A stretch of DNA of 64,000 nucleotides from Christiangramia crocea (GTDB lineage: Bacteria; Bacteroidota; Bacteroidia; Flavobacteriales; Flavobacteriaceae): NCBI RefSeq assembly GCF_022410465.1, contig NZ_JAJSON010000004.1, positions 1-64,000 on the forward strand. The letters run 5' to 3'. Shown one piece after another: positions 25,805-36,080 of this stretch. Position numbers and translations under genes: made by a program. Below the pieces are notes generated by a model that made no database searches, was not told where the DNA came from, and was given only the letters and a program-made list of their open reading frames with translations. How positions within the stretch are numbered: position 1 is the stretch's first letter; each line of letters starts with the position of its first letter.

Positions 25805-27241
25805 ATGGCAAATACGAATAATAAGGAGAATAGCGGAAAAGTTAATTCCGATCGTGAGATCATGGCTGAAGATGCCAAGCAGATGCGCGACCGTGCAAGA
25901 AGTTTCTTTAGTCGTTTACTCGATATAAGAACAGATACCGACAGGGAATCTACTATGGAAGCGGTCCAGAAAGATATCTCCTTTAAAGGTCATAATGCAT
26001 GGATCCTTATATTTTCAATATTTGTCGCTTCCATTGGGCTTAATGTAAGCAGTACTGCGGTAGTGATAGGTGCAATGCTTATTTCTCCTTTAATGGGGCC
26101 AATTGTTGGTGTGGGCATGTCTGTTGCCATCAACGATGTGGATACACTTAGAAGATCGTTTGTTAACCTGGGTATTATGGTAGGGCTAAGTGTTTTAACG
26201 GCTACCGTATACTTTTTCATTTCGCCGGTTAAAAATGAAACGCCCGAGCTCGTTGCACGTACCTATCCTACAATTCTTGATGTTTTAGTGGCAATTTTCG
26301 GTGGTTTGGCCCTCATTGTGGCCAAGACAAAAAAAGGAACTATTGCCAGTGTTATTCTGGGTGTTGCTATCGCTACAGCCCTTATGCCTCCTCTATGTAC
26401 GGTTGGTTACGGTCTGGCAAACGGAAAATGGCAGTTTGCTCTTGGGGCGATATATCTTTTTTCGATTAATGCGGTGTTCATTGCCCTGTCGACTTTTGTG
26501 GTTGCAAAACTCCTTGGTTTTCCTCTGGTAAAATATGCTAACAGCAGAAGACGCAGAAAAATAGCGCAGGTAGCCTCTACTATTGCGATAATAGTCATGA
26601 TTCCCAGTGTGATTCTTTTTGTCAATTTGCTGAGACAACAGGTTTATGAGAGCAAGGCTGATGAGTTTTTTAACGAGACGGTGCAATATGCCGGTGCAGA
26701 AACCATCAAGGCAACCAAGGAATATAAGACCAGGACGCTTGAGGTTTATCTCATAGGAAACCAGGTGCCTCAGGGAACTATCGAAACCTGGGAGCAGCGT
26801 ATGGGGGAGATTGAAGCTTTAAAAGAATCAGAGTTGATAGTGCATCAGGGAAATAATCAACCCCAGGATATTAATAGGTTGTCTACAGAGGTTAGGAGCG
26901 GAATCCTGGAAGATCTATATGTAAAAAATCAGGAAGTACTGGAAAACAAGGATAAGAGAATTGAATTACTGGAAACAGAACTCGCCAAGTATCGCGGGGA
27001 TCAATTTTCTTTTTCAGACCTAAGCCAGGAGGCGAAGATCAACTATGAGAACATTGAAGAGATAGGCTACTCTAATCTTATTACAACCAATTTTCAAAAA
27101 CTGGATACTATCCCCACATTTACCGTCACCTGGAATTCTGAAATACAAAGTGCCGAGCTTAGAGAACAACAACAGAAATTTGAGAACTGGATGAAGTTGC
27201 GATTAAAGCTGGATACGATCGCTATAAAGAATGTTAGATAG
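25805..27241 (+). CDS. DUF389 (TIGR00341-type) membrane protein
   Basis: The 478-residue protein has an N-terminal charged tail of about 55 residues, then five or six membrane helices (about 65-280) with the DUF389 hallmarks SSTAVVIGAMLISPLMGPIVG and VAIATALMPPLCTVGYGLA. The remaining 200 residues are soluble, with a strand-rich part and a Glu/Lys-rich helical stretch (about 370-400) that could be a coiled coil. The function of DUF389 proteins is not established. It ends the run that starts with the M28 peptidase and converges on the MlaF-type gene with 3 bp between stops. Confidence 0.88.
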   Translation: MANTNNKENSGKVNSDREIMAEDAKQMRDRARSFFSRLLDIRTDTDRESTMEAVQKDISFKGHNAWILIFSIFVASIGLNVSSTAVVIGAMLISPLMGPIVGVGMSVAINDVDTLRRSFVNLGIMVGLSVLTATVYFFISPVKNETPELVARTYPTILDVLVAIFGGLALIVAKTKKGTIASVILGVAIATALMPPLCTVGYGLANGKWQFALGAIYLFSINAVFIALSTFVVAKLLGFPLVKYANSRRRRKIAQVASTIAIIVMIPSVILFVNLLRQQVYESKADEFFNETVQYAGAETIKATKEYKTRTLEVYLIGNQVPQGTIETWEQRMGEIEALKESELIVHQGNNQPQDINRLSTEVRSGILEDLYVKNQEVLENKDKRIELLETELAKYRGDQFSFSDLSQEAKINYENIEEIGYSNLITTNFQKLDTIPTFTVTWNSEIQSAELREQQQKFENWMKLRLKLDTIAIKNVR

Positions 27242-27244
27242 GTA

Positions 27245-28006
27245 TTATTCTTTTTGCTGGGCGTCCCTAACTTTCTGAAAAAGATCAGATGAATATACAA
27301 AGTCGGTTACGGTCTCATCTGTAGTTTTGAAAATCTCGTCTTTAGTGCCTTTCCATGCAAGTACTCCATCTTTAAGAAACGCTATACGTTCACCTATCTC
27401 AAGAACGGAATTCATGTCGTGAGTAATGAGTACCGTGGTAATATCATTTTCATGGGTTAGTTCCTGGATGAGATTATCGATTACTGTGGCAGTTTTAGGG
27501 TCAAGGCCAGAGTTTGGTTCATCACAAAAGAGGTATTTTGGTTTGTTCACAATGGCTCTTGCGATCGCCACACGCTTTTGCATTCCTCCGCTAATCTCAG
27601 AAGGCATTTTGTCACCGGTTCCTTCAAGGTTTACCCTTTCAAGAACTTCACGCACTCTTGATTGCATCTCGCTTTTTCGTTGTTTGGTGAACATTTTAAG
27701 CGGGAACATTATATTCTCTTCCACGGTCATGGAATCGAACAGGGCACCTCCCTGGAATAACATTCCAATTTCTTTCCTAAGTTCTCTTTGTTCTTCATCT
27801 GAAAATGAAGAGTAGGGCTTTCCGTCATAGGCAATGGTTCCTTTATCCGGCTTAAACAGCCCAAGCATGCATTTCAGGAAAACACTCTTTCCGGAACCTG
27901 ACTGACCAATTATTAAATTAGTTTTACCTCTCTCAAAAGTATAGTCAATACCCTTAAGCACTTCCTGCCCGCCAAAAGATTTATATAAATTCTTTACTTC
28001 AATCAT
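27245..28006 (-). CDS. MlaF-type ABC transporter ATP-binding protein
   Basis: The 253-residue ATPase has Walker A IGQSGSGKS (about 33-41), Q-loop MLFQGG, ABC signature EISGGMQKR (about 137), Walker B YLFCDEPNSGLDP (about 160) and the H-loop LITHD. The signature SGGMQKRVAIARA and the DEPNSGLDP form are typical of MlaF, the ATPase of the phospholipid-trafficking Mla complex. It follows an MlaE-type permease after 3 bp, so they form a pair. The usual third partner, an MCE-domain protein (MlaD), is not adjacent in this window. Confidence 0.9.
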   Translation of the reverse strand: MIEVKNLYKSFGGQEVLKGIDYTFERGKTNLIIGQSGSGKSVFLKCMLGLFKPDKGTIAYDGKPYSSFSDEEQRELRKEIGMLFQGGALFDSMTVEENIMFPLKMFTKQRKSEMQSRVREVLERVNLEGTGDKMPSEISGGMQKRVAIARAIVNKPKYLFCDEPNSGLDPKTATVIDNLIQELTHENDITTVLITHDMNSVLEIGERIAFLKDGVLAWKGTKDEIFKTTDETVTDFVYSSDLFQKVRDAQQKE

Positions 28007-28009
28007 GCT

Positions 28010-28747
28010 TTAGCTTAATAAGAGTTGCGTAACAAGATAATTAGTTACGATAAGTACTACACTGGTCCAGACAAAAGAGGTGGTGGCAGCCTGGCCAACT
28101 TCAAGTGCTCCTCCCTTCATATAATAACCATGATATGCGGGAACCGTGGCAAGGATAAAGGCGAATAAAATTGTTTTTAAAAAGGCGTATGTTAAGTGAA
28201 AAGGAATGAATTCATCCTGTAGACCTGTTATAAACTGGTCTGATGTAACAAAGCCTCCTAAAACAGCCGCTGTATAGGCGCCAGCTATTCCCAGGAACAT
28301 GGATATGGATATAACAAAAGGATAGGTAAGCATCGCTATTACCTTAGGGAAGATCAGGTAGTTCTTCGAATTTATTCCCATGACTTCCAGTGCATCTATC
28401 TGTTCAGTCACCCGCATGGAACCAATACTGGAGGTTATAAAAGATCCAACCTTACCCGCCATGATAATAGAGATGAAAGTAGGTGAAAACTCGAGTATCA
28501 CAGATTGTCTTGCCGCATATGCCACCAGTGATTTGGGGATTAACGGATTGTTCAGGTTTAGAGCCGTTTGGATTGCTACTACTGCTCCAATGAAAAATGA
28601 CAGAAATGCAACAATACCCATAGACCCCATGATCAGATCATTGATTTCTTTGAGGATCAGATTCCGAAGTACCGAACCTTTGGTCATCCGGCCAAAAACT
28701 CCTTTAAGCATTAAAAAATATTCCCCAATGGAGTGCAGGTAGGTCAT
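28010..28747 (-). CDS. MlaE family ABC transporter permease
   Basis: The 245-residue protein has about five membrane helices and the MlaE family sequences FLSFFIGAVVAIQTA (about 45), MRVTEQIDALEVMGINS (about 110, the conserved EQxDAL loop that contacts the ATPase) and PLxxxxS-like segments. It would form the inner-membrane part of a lipid transporter that links the inner membrane to outer-membrane lipid asymmetry. It is upstream of and cotranscribed with the MlaF-type gene. Direction and lipid substrate are not visible from sequence. Confidence 0.88.
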   Translation of the reverse strand: MTYLHSIGEYFLMLKGVFGRMTKGSVLRNLILKEINDLIMGSMGIVAFLSFFIGAVVAIQTALNLNNPLIPKSLVAYAARQSVILEFSPTFISIIMAGKVGSFITSSIGSMRVTEQIDALEVMGINSKNYLIFPKVIAMLTYPFVISISMFLGIAGAYTAAVLGGFVTSDQFITGLQDEFIPFHLTYAFLKTILFAFILATVPAYHGYYMKGGALEVGQAATTSFVWTSVVLIVTNYLVTQLLLS

Positions 28748-28831
28748 TAATCGAATTTTGAAAGGCTAAAATACTAAAATTTCATTCGAAAGTATTTAAC
28801 GTCTAATTAAAGTTTAGCGTTTCAAGTTTAG

Positions 28832-28839
28832 TATTTTTG
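28832..28839 (+). promoter_or_regulatory. -7 promoter box upstream of the PafA-like gene
   Basis: TATTTTTG matches TAnnTTTG and ends 24 nt before the ATG at 28864; a TTTAG lies 15 nt upstream as a poor -33. Confidence 0.45.
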
Positions 28840-28863
28840 AAGTCTTAAATAAAATTTGCATTG

Positions 28864-30492
28864 ATGATACGGTATTTTTTAGCTTTTATAATGCTTTTAA
28901 GTTTTGCTTCAAAAGCACAAATCGTAGAAAATAAACCTAAACTTGTTGTTGGAATTGTAGTGGACCAGATGAGGTATGATTACCTAACCCGTTTTTGGGA
29001 TGATTTTGGCGATGAGGGTTTCAAACGGCTGGTCAATGATGGTTATGTCTTTAAGAATAATCATTTCAATTATATTCCTACCTACACCGGACCCGGTCAC
29101 GCATCAGTATTTAGCGGAACCACTCCGGCTTCCCATGGAATAATTAGCAATAGCTGGTTCAATAAATTTGAAGATCGGGAGGTCTATTGCGCCGGGGATG
29201 AATCTGTAGAGCCTGTGGGGACTGAAAGTCCGGCAGGGAAGATGTCTCCTCACAGGATGATGTCTACCACTTTTGCTGATGAGAACCGCCTGCACACCCA
29301 AATGCGAGGAAAGACCATTGGAATCGCATTGAAGGATCGCGGCGCAATACTGCCCGCAGGGCATACAGCCAATGCCGCATACTGGTTTCACGGTACTGAT
29401 GAGGCAAAATGGATTACGAGTAGCTTTTATATGGATGAATTGCCTAAATGGGTAAAAGATTTTAACAGCTCAGGAAAAGCCAGATCTTATTTGAAGCCAT
29501 GGAATACTTTAAGGGATATTAAGAACTATAATGAAAGCGGTAAAGATGAAAATAATTTTGAATTAGGTTTTCGGGGGAAAGAAAAGGCAAGATTCCCATA
29601 TGATCTGCCGGAATTAGCCTCCAAAAATGGACAGTTTGATATTATTAAATCCACACCATATGGAAACGATCTTACTGCCGAATTTGCTAAAGCGGCCATT
29701 AAGGGAGAATCTCTGGGTGAAGATGATATAACCGATGTTCTTACTTTAAGCTTTTCAAGTACCGATTATGTGGGGCATAAATTTGGTGTTAACTCCAAAG
29801 AGATCCAGGATACTTATTTAAGGCTTGATCTTGCTCTGGCAGATTTTCTCAAATATCTGGACCAGGAAGTGGGGGAGGGACAATACATGGTATTTCTTAC
29901 TGCCGACCATGGAGGAGTAGATGTTCCTTCATACTTGAGGACGCAAAAAATTCCTGCCGGCTATTTTGATGATATAAAGAGTAAAGAAATGCTTGAAGAA
30001 TTTGTAAAGCAGGAATATGACGTGGACGATCTTATACAAAATGTCTCCAATACTCAGGTATTTTTTGATTATAATGTCCTGAAGGAAGAAGATCTGGATG
30101 CTAATGAGGTACAGGATAGAATAGCACATTATCTCCTACAGCAAGAGAATATATCCCATGTTTTTACCAGGGAGCAACTGCAAACCGGAAATTATAATAA
30201 TGGGATAGGTTATCTTATTCAAAAAGGTTATAATCAGAAACGCAGCGGGGATGTAGTATTTGTACTGGATCCGGGTTATATAGTTTATCCTGAAAAAGGA
30301 ACTACTCACGGGAGTGGTTTCTTATATGATACTCATGTGCCACTCATCTTTTATGGAAAGGGGATAAAAAGCGGAAGTACCTATGAGCGATCTGAAATTC
30401 CCGATATAGCACCAACTGTTTCCGCTTTCTTAGGAATATCCTTTCCGAATGCAGCGACCGGTAGATTATTGACCGAGATACTTAAAAAATAA
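28864..30492 (+). CDS. PafA-like alkaline phosphatase, secreted
   Basis: The 542-residue protein has a signal peptide (MIRYFLAFIMLLSFASKAQ) and an alkaline-phosphatase-superfamily domain. The PafA hallmarks are visible: VGIVVDQMRYDYLTRFW with a metal Asp, YTGPGHASVFSG with the nucleophile Thr75, Asn96 in the ISNSWFN stretch, and the Lys-x-Arg pair at about 157-159 (ALKDRG), which set PafA apart from PhoA. Later come DYVGHKFG and TADHGG metal-ligand motifs. It should hydrolyse phosphate monoesters in the periplasm, a phosphate-scavenging role that in PafA does not depend on phosphate starvation. A TTG at 28861 precedes the ATG; the ATG is used. It converges on the GT2 gene. Confidence 0.9.
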   Translation: MIRYFLAFIMLLSFASKAQIVENKPKLVVGIVVDQMRYDYLTRFWDDFGDEGFKRLVNDGYVFKNNHFNYIPTYTGPGHASVFSGTTPASHGIISNSWFNKFEDREVYCAGDESVEPVGTESPAGKMSPHRMMSTTFADENRLHTQMRGKTIGIALKDRGAILPAGHTANAAYWFHGTDEAKWITSSFYMDELPKWVKDFNSSGKARSYLKPWNTLRDIKNYNESGKDENNFELGFRGKEKARFPYDLPELASKNGQFDIIKSTPYGNDLTAEFAKAAIKGESLGEDDITDVLTLSFSSTDYVGHKFGVNSKEIQDTYLRLDLALADFLKYLDQEVGEGQYMVFLTADHGGVDVPSYLRTQKIPAGYFDDIKSKEMLEEFVKQEYDVDDLIQNVSNTQVFFDYNVLKEEDLDANEVQDRIAHYLLQQENISHVFTREQLQTGNYNNGIGYLIQKGYNQKRSGDVVFVLDPGYIVYPEKGTTHGSGFLYDTHVPLIFYGKGIKSGSTYERSEIPDIAPTVSAFLGISFPNAATGRLLTEILKK

Positions 30493-30495
30493 CTT

Positions 30496-31344
30496 TCAGG
30501 CGAATTTTTTCCTGATATTCGCCCAGCGAAGTTTTCTTATAAAGCGGCCTTCTTCTTCAGATACTAGAAAAGGCCGTTTTTTATTTTTAGCCTTAAAATA
30601 GCCTGCCATATAATGAGCAAAAGCAAAAGGGTTCATCTTCATTGCGGCTAGCTTGGCTGAAGCAATAATACTGAGAAGGCTTCCGTATCTCAATCTGTAA
30701 AAAGCTTCTCCCTGTTTGCGCCCGGAGTGTTCAAAATAATTCATCCCGGTGGGGCGAAGGTGCTTCACCAGTAACGACTCATCAGTAATCACCTTCCAAC
30801 CATGAAATCTTGCCAGTAATTCATCAGCGGTATCCCATCCCATGGCCGGTTTGAGCTGTCCTATTTGAATAAAGCAATGTTTTCGGTAAGCTTTTAAAGC
30901 GCCTCGAATATGGTCTTTCCCAGTTAGATTTTCGGGTACCCATTTATTTTTTCTTTGTACACTACAGAAACCACCAACCATCCCGGCCTGGAAATCATTT
31001 TCAAAATAGGAGGCGATCCTTTCAAGGTAATTTTCGGGGAAGATAAGATCGGCATCAAATTTACATATTACATCAAAGTCCTCATCCAATTTATAATATC
31101 CTTTATAAAAAGCATTTACCACCTTACTTCCTGGTGCGTGTTCTGTAGAAGAGTTATTTTTTACCAGTTGAATGAAGGGATATTTCTTTACATATTCTTC
31201 TACTATGGCTGAAGTATTATCGGTAGATCCGTCATCTACCACAACCAGTTTATCCGGTAGAAGGCTTTGCCTGGACAGTGACTCAAGAGTTTGCGTGATA
31301 AAGCCACCTTCGTTATGAGCAGGTATTACAATATAGATCTTCAA
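30496..31344 (-). CDS. glycosyltransferase family 2 protein
   Basis: The 282-residue protein is a GT-A fold glycosyltransferase: VIPAHNEGGFITQTLESL at the N-terminus, VVDDGSTDNT (about 36-45, first Asp motif) and CKFDADLIFP (about 89, DxD-type metal motif), then MGWDTADELLARFHG as the acceptor-side ED-like motif. No membrane helix is clear, so it is probably peripheral. It is the last gene of a minus-strand set with a methyltransferase (52 bp upstream) and a KAS III-like enzyme. The sugar and acceptor are unknown. Confidence 0.88.
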   Translation of the reverse strand: MKIYIVIPAHNEGGFITQTLESLSRQSLLPDKLVVVDDGSTDNTSAIVEEYVKKYPFIQLVKNNSSTEHAPGSKVVNAFYKGYYKLDEDFDVICKFDADLIFPENYLERIASYFENDFQAGMVGGFCSVQRKNKWVPENLTGKDHIRGALKAYRKHCFIQIGQLKPAMGWDTADELLARFHGWKVITDESLLVKHLRPTGMNYFEHSGRKQGEAFYRLRYGSLLSIIASAKLAAMKMNPFAFAHYMAGYFKAKNKKRPFLVSEEEGRFIRKLRWANIRKKFA

Positions 31345-31396
31345 TGGAACTGAAATTCTTGTGAAGTGCTAAGATATAGTTTTGCCAGTAGAAGCT

Positions 31397-31918
31397 CTAT
31401 ATTCTTTCAGCATAAACCGCATAATAGCGGGGAGTGAATTTTCTTAGGACGGGCCGAATTCCAATCTTATTTACAGGATGAGCCCATTTTATTCTTTGCT
31501 TAATTTCCCAGCCGCTTTTTTCTAAAAGCCAATCGAACTGCCAGTCTTCAAATTCATGATAATGCCGGTCCCATTTATCTGTTTTACTTCGATATGCAGA
31601 GGAAAACCATAATTTTAAAGGTATGCTTGCTATAAGTTTATCGGCTCTTATTTCCTTTAAAATATTATATGGAGCAACCAGATGTTCAAATATTTCGAAA
31701 GCCGTAACCAGATCAAATTCTTCATTTTGCACAGCGGTGAAATCATCATCCAGGTCTTCGCCTGTAGTGTTTTGTACTTGATAGCCTTCTTCCTTCATGA
31801 TATATGTAAAAGGATTTTTAACTCCAAGATCAAGTACCCTGGCCGGTGGAGGAACTGATTCTTTTAAAAATTCTAAGGTTTTTTTATATCGCTTTTCAGG
31901 AAAGTTTGTCTCGTACAT
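31397..31918 (-). CDS. class I SAM-dependent methyltransferase
   Basis: The product of about 173 residues has a Rossmann-type core with motif I-like RVLDLGVKNPF (about 28-38), an acidic strand end at GEDLDDDF, and motif II/III FDLVTAFEIFEHL (about 67-79). The C-terminal part has many aromatic and basic residues (WDRHYHEFEDWQFDWLLE). The substrate is not known. Start choice: the ORF allows an ATG at 31942 inside the KAS III-like gene, but the ATG at 31918 is one base after that gene's TAG, a typical coupled arrangement, and is preferred. Confidence 0.82.
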   Translation of the reverse strand: MYETNFPEKRYKKTLEFLKESVPPPARVLDLGVKNPFTYIMKEEGYQVQNTTGEDLDDDFTAVQNEEFDLVTAFEIFEHLVAPYNILKEIRADKLIASIPLKLWFSSAYRSKTDKWDRHYHEFEDWQFDWLLEKSGWEIKQRIKWAHPVNKIGIRPVLRKFTPRYYAVYAERI

Positions 31919-31919
31919 T

Positions 31920-32978
31920 CTAGATCTGATAGGTGATCGCATTTATATTCATTCCCGCTCCTACACTGGCAAACATAATGATGTCGCCTTTTTTCAAATC
32001 CTGGTTTTTTATCTTGCCTTTTGAAACGAGATCGAACAGGGTAGGAACTGTGGCAACGCTGCTGTTGCCTAATTCATGAATGGTCATGGGCATAACGTCT
32101 TTTGGAGGCGTTGTCCCGTGAAGTTTATAAAAACGGTCTATAATAGCCTGATCCATTTTCTCGTTAGCCTGGTGAATAAAGACCTTTTTTAGATCTTTGA
32201 TGGACTTTCCGCTGTTTTCCAGGCAGTCTTTCATAGCCTTGGGAACATTCATTAGGGCAAATTCGTAGATCTTTCGCCCGTGCATTTTTATGTACCTGAT
32301 ATCTTCGGGTGCCGTTGATTCATTTGACTTTCCAAAATAAATGTATTCAGCTTCCTGAAAAGAATAGGTTGCCGATTCATGAGAAAGTATTCCACCGGGA
32401 TCATTAGAAGCCTCCAGAACCACAGCTCCGGCACCATCAGAAAAGATCATGGAGTCGCGATCATGTTTATCGACCACTCTGGAAAGTGCTTCGGCTCCAA
32501 TCACAAGACATTTTTTCGCCATTCCGGCTTTAATGAATGCCTGCGCCTGGATCAATCCTTCTATCCATCCGGGACATCCAAAAAGTACATCATATCCTAC
32601 ACATTTTGGATTTTTGATCCTTAAATGAGATTTCACCCTGGTAGCCATGCTGGGAACAGTGTCACTCTGGATGGAGTCTGTCTTAACGTCTCCATAATTA
32701 TGTGCCACGATGATATAATCAAGGGTTTCAGGATCTATACCTGAACTCTCAATAGCTTTCTGACTGGCAATGACGGCAATATCTGAAGTATTAAGATTTT
32801 CATCAAGATATCTTCTTTCTTCAATTCCTGTGATGGCCTTAAATTTTCTAATAGTCGTCTCATTATCATGAGGAAATGTAGTACCATCTACATTGTAGAA
32901 TTCATGTTGACCAAAATCGGCATTCGTAGTCACTACATTTGGAATATAACTTCCTGTTCCCGTGATTTTGCAGTTCAT
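31920..32978 (-). CDS. 3-oxoacyl-ACP synthase III family protein
   Basis: The 352-residue thiolase-fold enzyme retains the KAS III triad: Cys135 (LFGCPGW), His269 (VFIHQAN) and Asn305 (ELGNSSVA). It is longer than housekeeping FabH (about 320-335 residues) and has an unusual N-terminal insertion (about residues 22-46) and a C-terminal GDIIMFASVGAGMNINA that matches the family end. It may prime fatty acid synthesis with acyl-CoA, or condense a special acyl chain. Cotranscription with a methyltransferase and glycosyltransferase hints at a role in a modified lipid rather than bulk fatty acids; this is inference. Confidence 0.87.
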   Translation of the reverse strand: MNCKITGTGSYIPNVVTTNADFGQHEFYNVDGTTFPHDNETTIRKFKAITGIEERRYLDENLNTSDIAVIASQKAIESSGIDPETLDYIIVAHNYGDVKTDSIQSDTVPSMATRVKSHLRIKNPKCVGYDVLFGCPGWIEGLIQAQAFIKAGMAKKCLVIGAEALSRVVDKHDRDSMIFSDGAGAVVLEASNDPGGILSHESATYSFQEAEYIYFGKSNESTAPEDIRYIKMHGRKIYEFALMNVPKAMKDCLENSGKSIKDLKKVFIHQANEKMDQAIIDRFYKLHGTTPPKDVMPMTIHELGNSSVATVPTLFDLVSKGKIKNQDLKKGDIIMFASVGAGMNINAITYQI

Positions 32979-33098
32979 GGCGCTCTTATTTTATTGGGTT
33001 TACAATTTAATTAAATAGTCGTAAAATCCTCTTTAAATCCCTAAAATATTAGAACATAAAAAAACCTGTCTTGTCATTGATTTTTGTTGTAATCTATC

Positions 33099-35948
33099 TT
33101 AAGCTTCAGCATATTCCTCAGTAGGAGGGCAGGTACACATCAGGTTTCTGTCACCAAATGCTTCATCCACCCTTCTTACACTAGGCCAGAATTTGTTATC
33201 ATGTAGATGATTTAGCGGGTATGCGGCTTTCTCACGTGAATAAGGAAGATTCCATTCATCTGAGGTCAACATGTGAATTGTATGCGGTGCATTTTTCAAA
33301 ACATTATTGCCGTCATCTGAAGAGACTTCGTCTATCTCATGACGAATAGAGATAAGCGCGTCGCAGAAACGGTCAAGTTCCGGTTTACTTTCGCTTTCAG
33401 TAGGCTCTATCATAATAGTTCCTGCTACCGGGAAGGATACGGTCGGCGCATGAAATCCATAATCGATAAGCCTTTTAGCGATATCTGTAACCTCAATTCC
33501 TTTCTCCTTGAAGGGACGGCAGTCTACGATCATTTCATGAGCTGCACGGCCTCTTTCCCCCGAATAAAGGGTTTTATAGTGATCTTTAAGTCTTTCTTTA
33601 ATATAGTTAGCGTTCAGAATGGCATATTCGGTCGCTTTCTGGAGTCCTCCTGTTCCAAGCATCTTTATGTATCCGTAGGAAATGAGGCAAACCAAAGCAG
33701 ATCCCCAAGGGGCAGAAGAAATAGCGCCGATGGCATTTTCTCCCCCGGTCTTGATTACAGGATTTCCGGGCAGGAATGGTTTTAACTGTTCTGCAACACA
33801 GATTGGTCCAACTCCAGGACCACCGCCTCCGTGAGGAATAGCGAAGGTCTTATGCAGGTTCAAATGACAGACATCAGCGCCAATTCTACCTGGATTTGTC
33901 AATCCAACCTGGGCATTCATGTTAGCTCCGTCCATATAGACCTGACCTCCGTTCTCGTGGATGATATTTGTGATCTCGCGAATAGCTGATTCAAATACTC
34001 CATGCGTTGAAGGGTAAGTTACCATCAATGCCGCAAGATTATCTTTGTATTTTAAAGCTTTTTCTCTAAGATCTTCCACATCGATATTTCCATTCTCAGT
34101 AGCCTTGGTGACAACTACTTTCATTCCAGCCATTACTGCAGAAGCGGGATTGGTTCCATGTGCTGAAGAAGGGATCAAACATACATCTCTGTGTCCCTCT
34201 CCGTTTGCTTCATGATAAGCTCTAATAACCATCAATCCAGCATATTCTCCCTGAGCGCCAGAATTTGGCTGAAGAGAAGTTGCCGCAAAGCCGGTAATTT
34301 CGGTTAGCTGATGTTCCAGCTCTTTTAGAACAACCTGATAACCTTCAGCCTGGTCTACCGGTACAAAAGGATGTAAATTTCCCCATTGCGGATTACTTAA
34401 CGGAAGCATTTCTGAAGCTGCATTCAGTTTCATGGTGCATGATCCTAGAGAGATCATTGAATGATTCAAAGAAAGATCCTTGCGTTCCAGTTTCTTGATG
34501 TAACGCATCAGCTCGGTTTCCGAATGGTATAAATTGAATACTTCATGCGTAAGGAAACTGGTTTTTCTCTGTAGATTCTGGGGGATCGCACTTCTTTCAG
34601 GAAGTTCTGCAATCTCCTTTTTAGCTTTACCTGCTAATTCAGCAAAAACAGCGATAATGGCATTGATATCGTCGGTGGTTGTGGTTTCATTTATAGAAAT
34701 ACAGGCACTTTCGGCATCCGGATAGAAGAAATTGATCTCATTTTTCTCTGCGATCTCTTTCAGCTTTTTCGCATCTGCCTTTACATGAAGGGTGTCAAAA
34801 TAGGCAGAGTTCAATTGCTCAAATCCAAGATCCTTTAAATTATCTTCCAGTCCAACCGCAGAAGCATGAACGATATCTGCAATATATTCAAGACCTTTTG
34901 GACCATGGTACACCGCGTACATTCCAGCCATTACTGCCAACAAAACCTGGGCAGTACAAATATTTGAGGTAGCTTTATCTCTTTTTATATGCTGCTCTCG
35001 GGTTTGTAGAGCCATCCTTAATGCGTTATTCCCGTCAAGGTCTTTGGTAAGGCCAATTATCCTTCCCGGTAAATTACGCTTATATTCTTCTTTGGTAGCA
35101 AAATAAGCCGCGTGAGGACCTCCGTAACCCAATGGAATTCCAAATCTCTGGGTAGTTCCCACAACTACATCCACACCAAGCTCACCAGGAGCCTGAAGTT
35201 TTACAAGGCTGAGTATATCTGCTGCAACCGCCGTCTTTATATTAGATTTCTTGCAGTTTTCGACAAAATTTGAGTAGTCATAAACCTGTCCGAATTTGCC
35301 TGGGTACTGAACTAAAGCACCAAAATATTCTTCAGAGAAATCAAAATCTTCATGATCACCTACTACCATGTCAATTCCAAGGAAGTTAGCCCGGGTTTCC
35401 ATTAAGGAGATGGTTTGCGGCAGGACCTGTTGCGATACAAAGAATTTATTTACATCGGCCTTCTTCTGCTTTCTATCCCGAACAGCATACAACAGCGCCA
35501 TAGCTTCAGCAGCTGCAGTAGATTCATCAAGTAATGAGGCGTTTGCAATTTCCATTCCGGTAAGATCGCTTACCATAGTCTGGAAGTTCAGTAAAGCTTC
35601 TAAGCGACCCTGAGCTATTTCAGCCTGATACGGAGTATAGGCTGTATACCAACCCGGATTCTCCAGAATATTACGCTGTATCACAGCCGGTAAAATAGCC
35701 TGATGGTATCCTAAACCAATGTATGTCTTAAAAACCCTGTTCTTTTCAGAAAGTTTTTTAATGTGTTCGGCATACTGATTTTCGCTCATTGCCTTTGGAA
35801 GGTCCAGAGGTTTGTGAAGGCGAATATCATCTGGGATAGTCTCGTAAATTAACTGGTCTATGGTCTCAACACCAATAGTGTCCAGCATTTCCTGTAGATT
35901 TTCAGCTTTAGGACCTATGTGGCGTAATGCGAAAGAATCTGTTCTCAT
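33099..35948 (-). CDS. gcvP: glycine dehydrogenase (aminomethyl-transferring), P protein
   Basis: GcvP is the PLP-dependent decarboxylase of the glycine cleavage system. The 949-residue single-chain form (fused alpha and beta halves) begins [14 protein letters not shown] and shows both homologous halves; the second carries the PLP lysine K700 in [17 protein letters not shown], a Gly-rich loop, and [11 protein letters not shown] upstream. The C-terminus ends with [11 protein letters not shown], as in other long GcvP proteins. gcvT and gcvH are not nearby. It is divergent from the UbiA-like gene and 120 bp upstream of the KAS III-like gene, which may be separately transcribed. Confidence 0.96.
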   Translation of the reverse strand: MRTDSFALRHIGPKAENLQEMLDTIGVETIDQLIYETIPDDIRLHKPLDLPKAMSENQYAEHIKKLSEKNRVFKTYIGLGYHQAILPAVIQRNILENPGWYTAYTPYQAEIAQGRLEALLNFQTMVSDLTGMEIANASLLDESTAAAEAMALLYAVRDRKQKKADVNKFFVSQQVLPQTISLMETRANFLGIDMVVGDHEDFDFSEEYFGALVQYPGKFGQVYDYSNFVENCKKSNIKTAVAADILSLVKLQAPGELGVDVVVGTTQRFGIPLGYGGPHAAYFATKEEYKRNLPGRIIGLTKDLDGNNALRMALQTREQHIKRDKATSNICTAQVLLAVMAGMYAVYHGPKGLEYIADIVHASAVGLEDNLKDLGFEQLNSAYFDTLHVKADAKKLKEIAEKNEINFFYPDAESACISINETTTTDDINAIIAVFAELAGKAKKEIAELPERSAIPQNLQRKTSFLTHEVFNLYHSETELMRYIKKLERKDLSLNHSMISLGSCTMKLNAASEMLPLSNPQWGNLHPFVPVDQAEGYQVVLKELEHQLTEITGFAATSLQPNSGAQGEYAGLMVIRAYHEANGEGHRDVCLIPSSAHGTNPASAVMAGMKVVVTKATENGNIDVEDLREKALKYKDNLAALMVTYPSTHGVFESAIREITNIIHENGGQVYMDGANMNAQVGLTNPGRIGADVCHLNLHKTFAIPHGGGGPGVGPICVAEQLKPFLPGNPVIKTGGENAIGAISSAPWGSALVCLISYGYIKMLGTGGLQKATEYAILNANYIKERLKDHYKTLYSGERGRAAHEMIVDCRPFKEKGIEVTDIAKRLIDYGFHAPTVSFPVAGTIMIEPTESESKPELDRFCDALISIRHEIDEVSSDDGNNVLKNAPHTIHMLTSDEWNLPYSREKAAYPLNHLHDNKFWPSVRRVDEAFGDRNLMCTCPPTEEYAEA

Positions 35949-36080
35949 TAAAATATAGTTGTGTTTTTTGTGCTGCGAAAATACATAATTTCAGACTATT
36001 TTTTTATTGTTTAGTGACATACAGTTGTTAAGATTTTTAGGTCGCATTCTACAAAAGGATATAATATGTAATTTAGCAGG

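Noticed and set aside
35949-36080. Glycine riboswitch upstream of gcvP
   Set aside because: Only 132 bp separate gcvP from the divergent gene and no aptamer-like conserved core or paired helices is visible.
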